Assembly: GCA_964596645.1 (NCBI GenBank)
Contig: CAZQVB010000061.1
Coordinates: 1 to 19,656, forward strand
DNA from: CAVQEK01 sp964596645
Lineage (GTDB): Bacteria; Bacteroidota; Bacteroidia; Cytophagales; Cyclobacteriaceae
Reading direction: 5' to 3'
Length of the DNA: 19,656 bases
The translations under genes were made by a program, and so were the position numbers. Shown piece by piece: positions 7,993 through 15,036 of the stretch (position 1 is its first letter; each line of letters begins with the position of its first letter). The notes under the pieces are model-generated. The model ran no database searches. It was not told the DNA's origin and was given only the letters and a program-made list of their open reading frames with translations.

Positions 7993-9294
7993 CTAGCCGC
8001 CAAAGTCGTCGAAACGAATATTTTCCGGTGGTACGCCCAGGTCGTCCAACATCTTCAACACGGCCGCATTCATCAAAGGCGGGCCGCACAGGTAGTACTC
8101 CACCTCTTCCGGATCTGGGTGTTTCTTAAGATAGTTGTCGTAGAGCACCTGATGTATAAAGCCTACATAGCCGTCGCCTGGTGCTTCCAGATTATCTTTT
8201 ACCTTCCAGTTGTCTTCAGGCAGTGGTTCGGAGAGCCCTATGTTGAATTTAAAGTTGTCGAAATCTTTTTCGATGGCCCTGAAATGCTCTGTGTAAAACA
8301 GCTCGCGCTTAGAGCGGCCACCGTACCAATAAGAAACTTTTCTATTGGTTTTCTCTGTGTGAAAGAGGTGGAAGATATGCGAACGCAATGGCGCCATACC
8401 CGCACCACCGCCTATGTAGATCATTTCTCTTCCGGTAGGGTTGATGAAGAATTCGCCATACGGACCGGAAATTGTCACCTTATCGCCCGGCTTGCGGCTG
8501 AACACATAGGAGGAACAAATACCAGGGTTCACATCCATCCACTTACCGGCTTCCCTGTCCCAGGGTGGTGTGGCTATACGGATGTTGAGCATCACGATGT
8601 TGCCTTCTGCCGGGTGGTTGGCCATAGAGTAAGCCCTGAAGATGGGCTCATCATTTTTCATTTTCAGGTCCCACAGATTAAATTTGTCCCAATCGGGTTT
8701 GTACACATCTTTCTGGTGACCCAGGTCGGGATGGGGTGTGATGTCCATGGTGCTGAAATCGACCACCAGCTCCGGCACATCGATCTGTATATAGCCTCCC
8801 GACTGAAAGTCGAGATTTTCGCCCTCGGGCAAGCGCACCACAAATTCTTTGATAAAGGTGGACACGTTGTAATTGGAAACCACTTCGCACTCCCACTTTT
8901 TGATGCCGAAGATCTCTTCCGGCACACGTATTTTCATGTCATTCTTCACCTTCACCTGGCAGGCCAGGCGCACATTTTCCTTTTGCTCCGTACGGCTGAG
9001 GTGACCTACCTCGGTGGGCAATACCTCGCCGCCGCCTTCTTCTACCACGCATTTGCACATGGCGCAGGTACCACCACCACCACAAGCGGAAGGCAGAAAT
9101 ATTTTGTTGTTGGAAAGTGTGGACAGCAAGGTCGACCCGGCTGAAACCACCATGGGGTTTTCCTTATCATTGTTCATCACAATTTTCACGTCGCCGCTTT
9201 GTACCAGCTTTGATTGGGCAAAAAGCAACAGCAACACCAAGGCAAGTATTACGAAGCTAAATGCTATGACGGAAGCAATTATTACTGAGGTCAT
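7993..9294 (-). CDS. nqrF: Na+-translocating NADH:quinone reductase subunit F
   Basis: NqrF is the entry subunit of the sodium-pumping NADH:quinone oxidoreductase. It takes electrons from NADH through FAD to a 2Fe-2S cluster and passes them to the membrane part. The 433-residue product has one N-terminal membrane helix (about residues 4-26), then a ferredoxin domain with CGGGGTCAMC (Cys71, 77, 80) and the fourth ligand in RLACQV (Cys112). The FAD motif is RAYSMAN, and the NADH-binding loop is GGGAGMAPLRS, followed by the C-terminal CGPPLM. Length and order fit the family. A good -7 box lies at 9340-9347, so it is probably transcribed by itself. Oddly, none of nqrA-E is next to it: accD lies upstream and the ureohydrolase gene downstream. 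Confidence 0.95.
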   Translation of the reverse strand: MTSVIIASVIAFSFVILALVLLLLFAQSKLVQSGDVKIVMNNDKENPMVVSAGSTLLSTLSNNKIFLPSACGGGGTCAMCKCVVEEGGGEVLPTEVGHLSRTEQKENVRLACQVKVKNDMKIRVPEEIFGIKKWECEVVSNYNVSTFIKEFVVRLPEGENLDFQSGGYIQIDVPELVVDFSTMDITPHPDLGHQKDVYKPDWDKFNLWDLKMKNDEPIFRAYSMANHPAEGNIVMLNIRIATPPWDREAGKWMDVNPGICSSYVFSRKPGDKVTISGPYGEFFINPTGREMIYIGGGAGMAPLRSHIFHLFHTEKTNRKVSYWYGGRSKRELFYTEHFRAIEKDFDNFKFNIGLSEPLPEDNWKVKDNLEAPGDGYVGFIHQVLYDNYLKKHPDPEEVEYYLCGPPLMNAAVLKMLDDLGVPPENIRFDDFGG

Positions 9295-9339
9295 TGACTC
9301 CTTTATTTATGGTTTGTAGAATGCTCTGAAAATCGAATG

Positions 9340-9347
9340 CAAATATA
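9340..9347 (-). promoter_or_regulatory. -7 box of the nqrF promoter
   Basis: On the minus strand the bases are TATATTTG, an exact fit to TAnnTTTG, ending 45 bases before the nqrF start codon. No clear -33 TTTG was found at 19-20 bp spacing. The location in the only gap upstream of nqrF supports it. Confidence 0.5.
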
Positions 9348-9554
9348 GAATTCTCTTAAAGTTTTTTTCAGGGAATTATTGTTTTTTCCCACACGCCAAT
9401 CCCAACCTGATGTATAAAAAAAGGTTTTATTTAGGTGGAAATAGCGGGCATTTCCACAGGAATGAACAACGCCGGTTTGGCCTGGGCGGCTTTATGTGGT
9501 GCCTAACTACACGGTCAGTGGCAAGCAAATGCTGCTGTGGCCAACTGCCCCTGC

Positions 9555-10394
9555 TTACATCAGCATTTGCAGCAAAAGCGATATTTTATTTTTGAGCTGA
9601 CGCCTGTCTACTATAAAATCGACAAAACCATGCTCTAGCAGAAACTCTGAGCTTTGAAAGCCTTTTGGAAGATCTTTGCCGATGGTTTCGCGTATGACGC
9701 GCGGCCCTGCAAAGCCGATGAGTGCATCGGGCTCGGCGATATTGAAATCGCCCAACATGGCATAAGAGGCAGTGACACCGCCAGTGGTCGGGTCGGTAAG
9801 TACGGAAATAAAGGGCACTTTGGCTTCCGAGAGCTGTGCAAGCCTGGCCGATGTCTTGGCCATTTGCATCAGCGAAAAGCCGGCTTCCATCATGCGGGCG
9901 CCTCCCGACTTTGAGATCATGATAAATGGCTTTTTGTGTTCAAGGCTATGGCCGATGGCCCTGGCGATTTTCTCCCCGACTACGCTACCCATGGAGCCAC
10001 CTATAAAGCTGAAATCCATACAGCCTACTACCACGTCTATGTCATTTAATTTGCCGTAGGCTGTGCGTACAGCGTCTTTGAGCGATGTCTTCTCCTGACT
10101 TTCCTGGATGCGGTCGGGGTAGGCTTTGCTGTCGACGAAGCCGAGCGGATCGGCCGACTCCATATTGGCATCCAGCTCGGTAAACTTATTCTTGTCGAAA
10201 AGAACTTCAAAGTATTCCTTGGACCCAATTCTGACATGAAAATCATCGTCGGGACATACGTAGTCGTTGCTTTTCAGTTCACGTATGTGTATGATTTTGC
10301 CGCTGGGTGTTTTGTACCAAAGGCCGTCTGGTACATCTTTCTTTTTCTCGGTAGGGGTCTGAATGCCCTTGTCCTTGCGTAAAAACCAGGCCAT
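9555..10394 (-). CDS. accD: Acetyl-CoA carboxylase carboxyltransferase subunit beta, zinc finger degenerate
   Basis: AccD with AccA transfers carboxyl from carboxybiotin to acetyl-CoA, the first committed step of fatty-acid synthesis. The start at 10394 (MAWFLRKDKGIQTPTEKKKD) matches the family start and gives 279 residues. The in-frame upstream ATG at 10481 is rejected because it would include the promoter. The carboxyltransferase core is intact (GCMDFSFIGGSMGSVVGEK, KSGGARMMEAG, PTTGGVTASYAMLGD, GFAGPRVI). The N-terminal zinc finger is not: the usual CPxC...CPxC reads TPSG (29-32) and CPDD (47-50), so three of four cysteines are gone. This may be normal for the lineage. The gene has its own promoter at 10419-10449 and lies upstream of nqrF with 260 bases between. 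Confidence 0.95.
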   Translation of the reverse strand: MAWFLRKDKGIQTPTEKKKDVPDGLWYKTPSGKIIHIRELKSNDYVCPDDDFHVRIGSKEYFEVLFDKNKFTELDANMESADPLGFVDSKAYPDRIQESQEKTSLKDAVRTAYGKLNDIDVVVGCMDFSFIGGSMGSVVGEKIARAIGHSLEHKKPFIMISKSGGARMMEAGFSLMQMAKTSARLAQLSEAKVPFISVLTDPTTGGVTASYAMLGDFNIAEPDALIGFAGPRVIRETIGKDLPKGFQSSEFLLEHGFVDFIVDRRQLKNKISLLLQMLM

Positions 10395-10418
10395 AGTTCG
10401 TCGTCTAGTGTCTGCGGG

Positions 10419-10449
10419 CAAAGTTATTGTTTTATTTACTATCCACAAG
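10419..10449 (-). promoter_or_regulatory. accD promoter, Bacteroidota type
   Basis: On the minus strand: CTTG (10449-10446), 19 bases, then TAACTTTG (10426-10419). This fits the Bacteroidota primary-sigma consensus of TTTG and TAnnTTTG at 19-20 bp spacing with one mismatch in the -33 box. It lies 24 bases before the chosen accD start and so also supports that start. Confidence 0.65.
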
Positions 10450-10591
10450 CAGCATTTAATTGATGCCGGCAGCGTGGACATTACGCCATTTTACGGGAAT
10501 GACGCCGGCAATTCCGGCGAGCATTATTCTATGCATAAAATGGCAAAGGCACGGCAATTTTTATCATCGTGCCCTGCCATGCTCTGCCCGG

Positions 10592-10825
10592 TTATTTTAC
10601 CTCTTCATAGTCTACGTACTCACCCCCTTTGAAATCTTTGCCATACTTGCCCCCCTTGCTTTCGGGCTTGTGATTGACGTGAATTTCGCCCTCACGCTTT
10701 TGGGTAGGTTCGTATTGCTTTTTCTTTATCTGGTTTCCTGCCAGCCTAATGATGAGCTTGCCCGCCAACCGGAACAGGTAGAAAACAATGATGAATAAGA
10801 GAATAAATTTTAATAATGCACCCAT
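10592..10825 (-). CDS. DUF4834-type small membrane protein
   Basis: A 77-residue protein with one N-terminal membrane helix (LLKFILLFIIVFYLFRLAG, about residues 4-22), then a positively charged amphipathic part and a hydrophilic tail rich in Lys, Gly and Glu, ending GGEYVDYEEVK. This pattern and tail are those of the Bacteroidota DUF4834 family as I remember it; its function is unknown. It starts 7 bases after the carB stop, so it should be co-transcribed and perhaps translationally linked with carB. The link to pyrimidine synthesis may be only positional. Confidence 0.8.
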   Translation of the reverse strand: MGALLKFILLFIIVFYLFRLAGKLIIRLAGNQIKKKQYEPTQKREGEIHVNHKPESKGGKYGKDFKGGEYVDYEEVK

Positions 10826-10832
10826 GCTTTCC

Positions 10833-13646
10833 CTAACGACTCAGGTACAAGTTTCTTTCAGAATGTATTTTCAGAAAATAATCGTCCAACAAGTCATCGA
10901 TGAAGTAGATGGCTTCTCCGGTTGATTTCATCTCCGGCCCCAGCTCCTTGTTCACATTGGGGAATTTGTGGAAGGAAAAGACAGGCTCTTTGATGGCATA
11001 GCCATGCTTTTTGGGATTGAAGTTGAAATCCTTCACCTTGGCCTCGCCCAGCATCACTTTGGTGGCGTAGTTTACATAAGGCTCATCATAGGCCTTACAA
11101 ATAAAGGGCACCGTACGTGACGCACGCGGATTGGCCTCTATGATGTATACCACATCGTCTTTTATAGCAAACTGTATATTGATCAGGCCGACGGTCTTGA
11201 GCGCCAGTGCAATTCTCTTGGTATACATTTCTATCTGCTGAATGATGAAATCACCCAGGTTGTATGGCGGCAACACTGCATATGAGTCGCCGGAGTGTAT
11301 ACCTGCCGGCTCTATGTGTTGCATGATGCCAATGATGTACACATCTTCACCGTCGCAGATGGCGTCGGCTTCAGCCTCTATGGCGCCATCGAGAAAGTGG
11401 TCGAGCAGGATGTGGTTGCCCGGTATATCGCGAAGGATGTCTACCACATGGGCCTCCAGCTCTTTGTCATTGATCACTATTTTCATACTCTGACCGCCCA
11501 GCACGTACGATGGTCGTACCAACAGCGGAAACCCGATGGTTTTGGAGAGCTCCAGTGCGTGGTCGGCATTCTCTACCGTACCAAATTCCGGATAGGGTAT
11601 GTCGTTGTCTTTGAGTAGTTGACTAAAGTGCCCGCGATCTTCGGCCAAATCGAGAGATTTGAAATCGGTACCTAAGATTTTGATGCCGTAGCGGTCGAGC
11701 TTTTCTGCCAGCTTCAGGGCGGTTTGTCCGCCCAACTGCACGATCACGCCCACAGGGTTTTCATGCACAATGATGTCGTAAATATGCTCCCAGAATACCG
11801 GCTCGAAATACAACTTATTGGATATATCCGGGTCGGTAGATACAGTTTCGGGGTTGCAGTTGATCATTATCGTTTCGTAACCGCACTCCTTAGCCGCCAG
11901 TACACCATGCACGCAGCAGTAGTCAAACTCAATGCCCTGGCCTATCCTGTTGGGCCCTGAGCCCAATATCACCACCTTTTTATTATTGCTGGGTATCGAC
12001 TCGTTCTCTTCGTCGAAGGTAGAGTAGTAATAAGGTGTTTGTGCTTCAAACTCAGCGGCGCAGGTATCGACCAATTTGTAAACCCGCTTCACGTTCATAT
12101 CGATCCGCCTGGTGTATACCTCGCTCTCCAGGCAGCCGATGAGATGGGCTATCTGACGGTCGGCATACCCTTTTTGCTTGGCTTCGAGCATAAGCTCGCG
12201 CGGTATGTTTTCCAGTGTGTGCTGTTCTATCTCCCGCTCAAGGGCTATCAGCTCTTCTATCTGGTTTAGAAACCACTTATCGATCTTGGTGAGGTTTTGT
12301 ATCGTCTTGAAAGGTATGCCCATCTTAAAGGCATCGTAGATATGGAACAATCTGTTCCAGCTTGGGTGCTCCAGGCTGTGTAGAATTTTGGCTTGGTCGC
12401 GCAGTTCCTTTGCGTCGGCGCCAAGACCGTTGCGTTTTATCTCCAGCGACTGACAGGCCTTTTGTAGTGCTTCCTGAAAGTTACGGCCTATGCCCATCAC
12501 CTCACCCACAGCTTTCATCGATAGCCCGAGGCGCCGGTCTGCGCCTGCAAATTTATCGAAATTCCAACGTGGAATTTTTACGATTACATAGTCTACCGAG
12601 GGCTCGAAATATGCCGGTGTGGTGCCTGTGACTTGATTTTTTATTTCATCGAGGTGGTAGCCCAGTGCCAGCTTTGCTGCTACCTTGGCTATGGGGTAGC
12701 CAGTAGCTTTAGATGCCAGCGCAGAAGAACGCGATACCCTGGGGTTGATCTCGATGCCGATGATGTCTTCATTTTCCGGGTTTACTGCAAACTGCACATT
12801 ACAGCCACCGGCAAACTCACCGATGCTGTTCATCATGAGTATGGCCAGGTCACGCATCTTTTGATAGGTGCTATCGGAAAGTGTCATTGCCGGCGCCACG
12901 GTAATGCTGTCGCCGGTATGTACGCCCATTGGGTCAAAATTTTCGATGGAGCAAATGATGATGATATTGCCTTTGCTATCGCGCAACAGCTCCAGCTCGT
13001 ACTCCTTCCACCCCCAAATGCTTTGTTCTACCAGCACTTCGTGAATGGGGGAAGTATGCAATCCTTCCGTAAGGGCTTTTTCGAATTCGGAGTAGTCGCT
13101 GACGAATCCGCCGCCGGAGCCGCCCAGTGTGTAGGATGGTCTGATCACCAGCGGAAAACCTATTTCCTGTGCTATTTCTTTGCCTTGAAGGAAGGAGGTA
13201 GCCGTTTTGCCGATACATGTTCCCACCCCGATTTCGGCCATTTTAAGTCTGAACTTCTCCCTGTCTTCGGTGGTCTCGATGGCGCCAATATCCACGCCTA
13301 TGAGTTTTACCCCATATTTTTTCCATATGCCGGCATTCTCACAGTCGATGGCCAGGTTGAGGGCCGTCTGACCGCCCATCGTGGGCAGCACAGCATCTAT
13401 TTTGTGTTTTTCCAGTATTTCTATGATCGATTTCTTCTCAAGGGGCCTCAGGTATACATGGTCTGCCGTCACCGGGTCGGTCATAATGGTGGCCGGATTG
13501 GAGTTGATCAAGGTTACCTCGATGCCCTCCTCACGTAGCGACCTGGATGCTTGTGAACCAGAATAATCAAACTCGCACGCTTGACCAATGATGATGGGGC
13601 CACTGCCTATGATCAAGACAGATTTGATATTGGGATTTTTCGGCAT
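10833..13646 (-). CDS. carB: Carbamoyl-phosphate synthase large subunit, without allosteric domain
   Basis: CarB uses two ATP, bicarbonate and ammonia from the CarA glutaminase to make carbamoyl phosphate for pyrimidines and arginine. The 937 residues contain the two homologous halves. The first begins SVLIIGSGPIIIGQACEFDYSG and carries an ATP-grasp with RPSYTLGGSGGG. The second begins VVILGSGPNRIGQGIEFDYC and carries RPSYVLGGQSM. Metal-site sequences (GIEINPRVSRSSALASKATG, IIEANPRASRTVPFICKA) are present. The protein stops soon after GPEMKSTGE, about 130 residues short of the E. coli enzyme (1073), so the C-terminal MGS-like domain that binds UMP, IMP and ornithine is absent. I recall that short CarB proteins occur elsewhere in Bacteroidota. 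carA is not in this window. A DUF4834 gene follows directly. Confidence 0.97.
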   Translation of the reverse strand: MPKNPNIKSVLIIGSGPIIIGQACEFDYSGSQASRSLREEGIEVTLINSNPATIMTDPVTADHVYLRPLEKKSIIEILEKHKIDAVLPTMGGQTALNLAIDCENAGIWKKYGVKLIGVDIGAIETTEDREKFRLKMAEIGVGTCIGKTATSFLQGKEIAQEIGFPLVIRPSYTLGGSGGGFVSDYSEFEKALTEGLHTSPIHEVLVEQSIWGWKEYELELLRDSKGNIIIICSIENFDPMGVHTGDSITVAPAMTLSDSTYQKMRDLAILMMNSIGEFAGGCNVQFAVNPENEDIIGIEINPRVSRSSALASKATGYPIAKVAAKLALGYHLDEIKNQVTGTTPAYFEPSVDYVIVKIPRWNFDKFAGADRRLGLSMKAVGEVMGIGRNFQEALQKACQSLEIKRNGLGADAKELRDQAKILHSLEHPSWNRLFHIYDAFKMGIPFKTIQNLTKIDKWFLNQIEELIALEREIEQHTLENIPRELMLEAKQKGYADRQIAHLIGCLESEVYTRRIDMNVKRVYKLVDTCAAEFEAQTPYYYSTFDEENESIPSNNKKVVILGSGPNRIGQGIEFDYCCVHGVLAAKECGYETIMINCNPETVSTDPDISNKLYFEPVFWEHIYDIIVHENPVGVIVQLGGQTALKLAEKLDRYGIKILGTDFKSLDLAEDRGHFSQLLKDNDIPYPEFGTVENADHALELSKTIGFPLLVRPSYVLGGQSMKIVINDKELEAHVVDILRDIPGNHILLDHFLDGAIEAEADAICDGEDVYIIGIMQHIEPAGIHSGDSYAVLPPYNLGDFIIQQIEMYTKRIALALKTVGLINIQFAIKDDVVYIIEANPRASRTVPFICKAYDEPYVNYATKVMLGEAKVKDFNFNPKKHGYAIKEPVFSFHKFPNVNKELGPEMKSTGEAIYFIDDLLDDYFLKIHSERNLYLSR

Positions 13647-13696
13647 AGTTGAGAAGGAGATTTTGTAGTGTTAAAGAGCGTTTGTTCAAATTGGCG

Positions 13697-13704
13697 CAAA
13701 GTTA
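13697..13704 (-). promoter_or_regulatory. -7 box of the carB promoter
   Basis: Read on the minus strand: TAACTTTG, identical to the accD and cysS boxes. It ends 50 bases before the carB start. A TTTC lies 18 bp upstream (13726-13723), one base off the -33 consensus. Confidence 0.55.
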
Positions 13705-14017
13705 GAAGGTTTCAAACGGAATGAAAATGATCGCCTGAAGATTTAGAAAATCCCAAAGGCGTGGCCCGTCAAGCAGCACACCATTGACGACATGTCGGGT
13801 AATTGTTGATTTCATTTTGGTATTGGCATCCGGGGGGCAGTTGTTCACTGCCTTGTGGGCATAGCTGCCAAGAGGATCCGGCCAACTGCAAACCGGTTGT
13901 GGATGTCTTTAATAAGAAGCTTTTTGTCAATCTGCCATTCCAGCGGCAATGTGCGTGGGTGAAACCGGCGTATTCTTTCAGCCGACTACAGCGTGAGAGC
14001 ATAACGGCATCGGCTTT
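13705..14017. other. Gene-free stretch between carB and the frameshifted gene
   Basis: About 310 bases in which I see no gene, tRNA, clear terminator or repeat. A minus-strand open frame of 77 codons (13769-14002) has an unnatural composition, rich in Cys, Trp and Ser, and no family resemblance; I do not count it as a gene. Confidence 0.5.
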
Positions 14018-14552
14018 TTACTGGTAGTCGCCACTGGCCCTGCGGTAAGCATTGAGGATGCGTACGTGCTTTTCAGGATTCAAATCAATGAGGAAAGAGG
14101 GCAGAAATGGATTGTTGTACTTTTCATAAAAAAGCAGGCGTATATTGGCAAATGTGTGTGCATCGGGAATGGACAGCAACAGCCGCTCTACCTCATCAGC
14201 CATATGCGGCTTCTTCATCATTCGCCCGAATCGCTCTACATAATCGCGCTCAATCTGCATACCGGTCGCTATTTTTATGTCTGCAAAAACCAGATACCTC
14301 CAGGCACGCCTGCAATACGCTGTGGCGTTCGTTTTCCTCAAAATGCTCTGCAGCCTGCACCAGTGATATGGAGTATTGATTGATGAAGTGATAATTGATC
14401 CTTTCAAAACTCGAAATACTCGGTATGATCTGAATGGCCGCTTTAAACTGCTGCACCTTGTTGGTCACCAACGACCGAAACAATGCTTCCATCATTTGGA
14501 TCTCGCCGGCGGTAGGCTCCTTGATGAAAAAAGTGCTCGAGGCCATGGTCAT
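14018..14552 (-). pseudogene. Unknown helical protein gene broken by a +1 frameshift
   Basis: Two overlapping minus-strand frames join into one sensible protein of about 175 residues. The first (from 14552, MTMASSTFFIKEPTAGE) is good to about ...HSVLQACLE, then turns odd and stops at 14250. The second frame becomes good from about YLVFADIKIATGMQIERDY and runs to the stop at 14018. Removing one base between about 14283 and 14300, for example one G of GGAGG or one T of a run of five (minus strand), restores the gene. I do not recognise the family. It looks soluble and mainly alpha-helical, with no signal peptide. It may be a real pseudogene or a single-base sequencing error. It is divergent from the small plus-strand gene at 14716, with about 160 AT-rich bases between. 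Confidence 0.65.
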
Positions 14553-14646
14553 ATTTGGTCTGAAGCAAAGTTGATTTAAAAATATAACCTGAACTTTATT
14601 GATATTTTAAGTATTTATTAATTAATTCGCGATTCTATTAAAAAGG

Positions 14647-14676
14647 TTTTAACAAAATATACTCTTTACATATTTG
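14647..14676 (+). promoter_or_regulatory. Possible promoter of the small gene at 14716
   Basis: TTTT (14647-14650), 18 bases, then CATATTTG (14669-14676), one mismatch from the TAnnTTTG box, in AT-rich sequence 39 bases upstream of the ATG. The fit is moderate. Confidence 0.3.
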
Positions 14677-14715
14677 GTTTGGAAATTTTCAAATCAGAAT
14701 TTAACCTTGTCAGCG

Positions 14716-14985
14716 ATGAAAGAGCAAGCAGCAAATGAGTTCAATGAAGCAGTGAGAGAAAGGGCAGAAAAGATACATCATGCGCTGAATGTCAACAACC
14801 TGAAAGAGGTGCTCCGCATCGTATCTCGCGTGGAAGGCAAGCCTGAAATGGATGCCCTGGAGCAGTTTTTTCTAATCAAATACAATTACAATTACAAATC
14901 GAAATTTTTTCAGAAAGGTGATTTCGACGAATGCATGACCCTTTCGGGTGTGCTCAATAAGCGCATCGTACTGGATAGCGAATAA
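14716..14985 (+). CDS. Small soluble protein of unknown function
   Basis: An 89-residue product starting MKEQAANEFNEAVRERAEK. A TTG at 14674 in the same frame would add 14 residues, but it falls on the likely promoter, so the ATG at 14716 is preferred. The first half is charged and helical. The middle has an aromatic run (LIKYNYNYKSKFF), and the tail reads MTLSGVLNKRIVLDSE. There is no signal peptide, membrane segment or cysteine-pair motif; a single Cys occurs near DECMTLS. I do not recognise the family. The stop is 51 bases before the decarboxylase gene on the same strand, with no terminator between, so the two are probably co-transcribed. It lies divergent from the frameshifted gene. Confidence 0.7.
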   Translation: MKEQAANEFNEAVRERAEKIHHALNVNNLKEVLRIVSRVEGKPEMDALEQFFLIKYNYNYKSKFFQKGDFDECMTLSGVLNKRIVLDSE

Positions 14986-15036
14986 CCCCGCCCTAATTGT
15001 ACCCATGCGCACGCAACCATTTTCACTTTCTCGATA

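Noticed and set aside
7663..9144. Plus-strand open frame of 493 codons antisense to nqrF and the start of the ureohydrolase gene
   Set aside because: It crosses several minus-strand features, including the nqrF terminator, and its product resembles no family. nqrF is unmistakable on the other strand.
9525..9570. Inverted repeat GCAAATGCTG / CAGCATTTGC at the end of accD
   Set aside because: The loop is 26 bases, one arm is in the accD coding end, and no T tract follows on the minus strand, so it is not supported as a terminator or operator.
10500..10520. Small hairpin GCCGG / CCGGC after the DUF4834 gene
   Set aside because: The stem is only 5 bp and lacks a T tract; a terminator cannot be claimed.
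12633..13538. Plus-strand open frame of 301 codons inside carB
   Set aside because: It is antisense to conserved ATP-grasp coding sequence and has no start context or family resemblance.
13769..14002. Minus-strand open frame of 77 codons upstream of carB
   Set aside because: Unnatural composition, no family resemblance and no promoter.
14283..14300. Programmed ribosomal frameshift in the unknown gene
   Set aside because: The needed shift is +1, without a stop codon or rare-codon pause at the site; mutation or a sequencing error explains it better.
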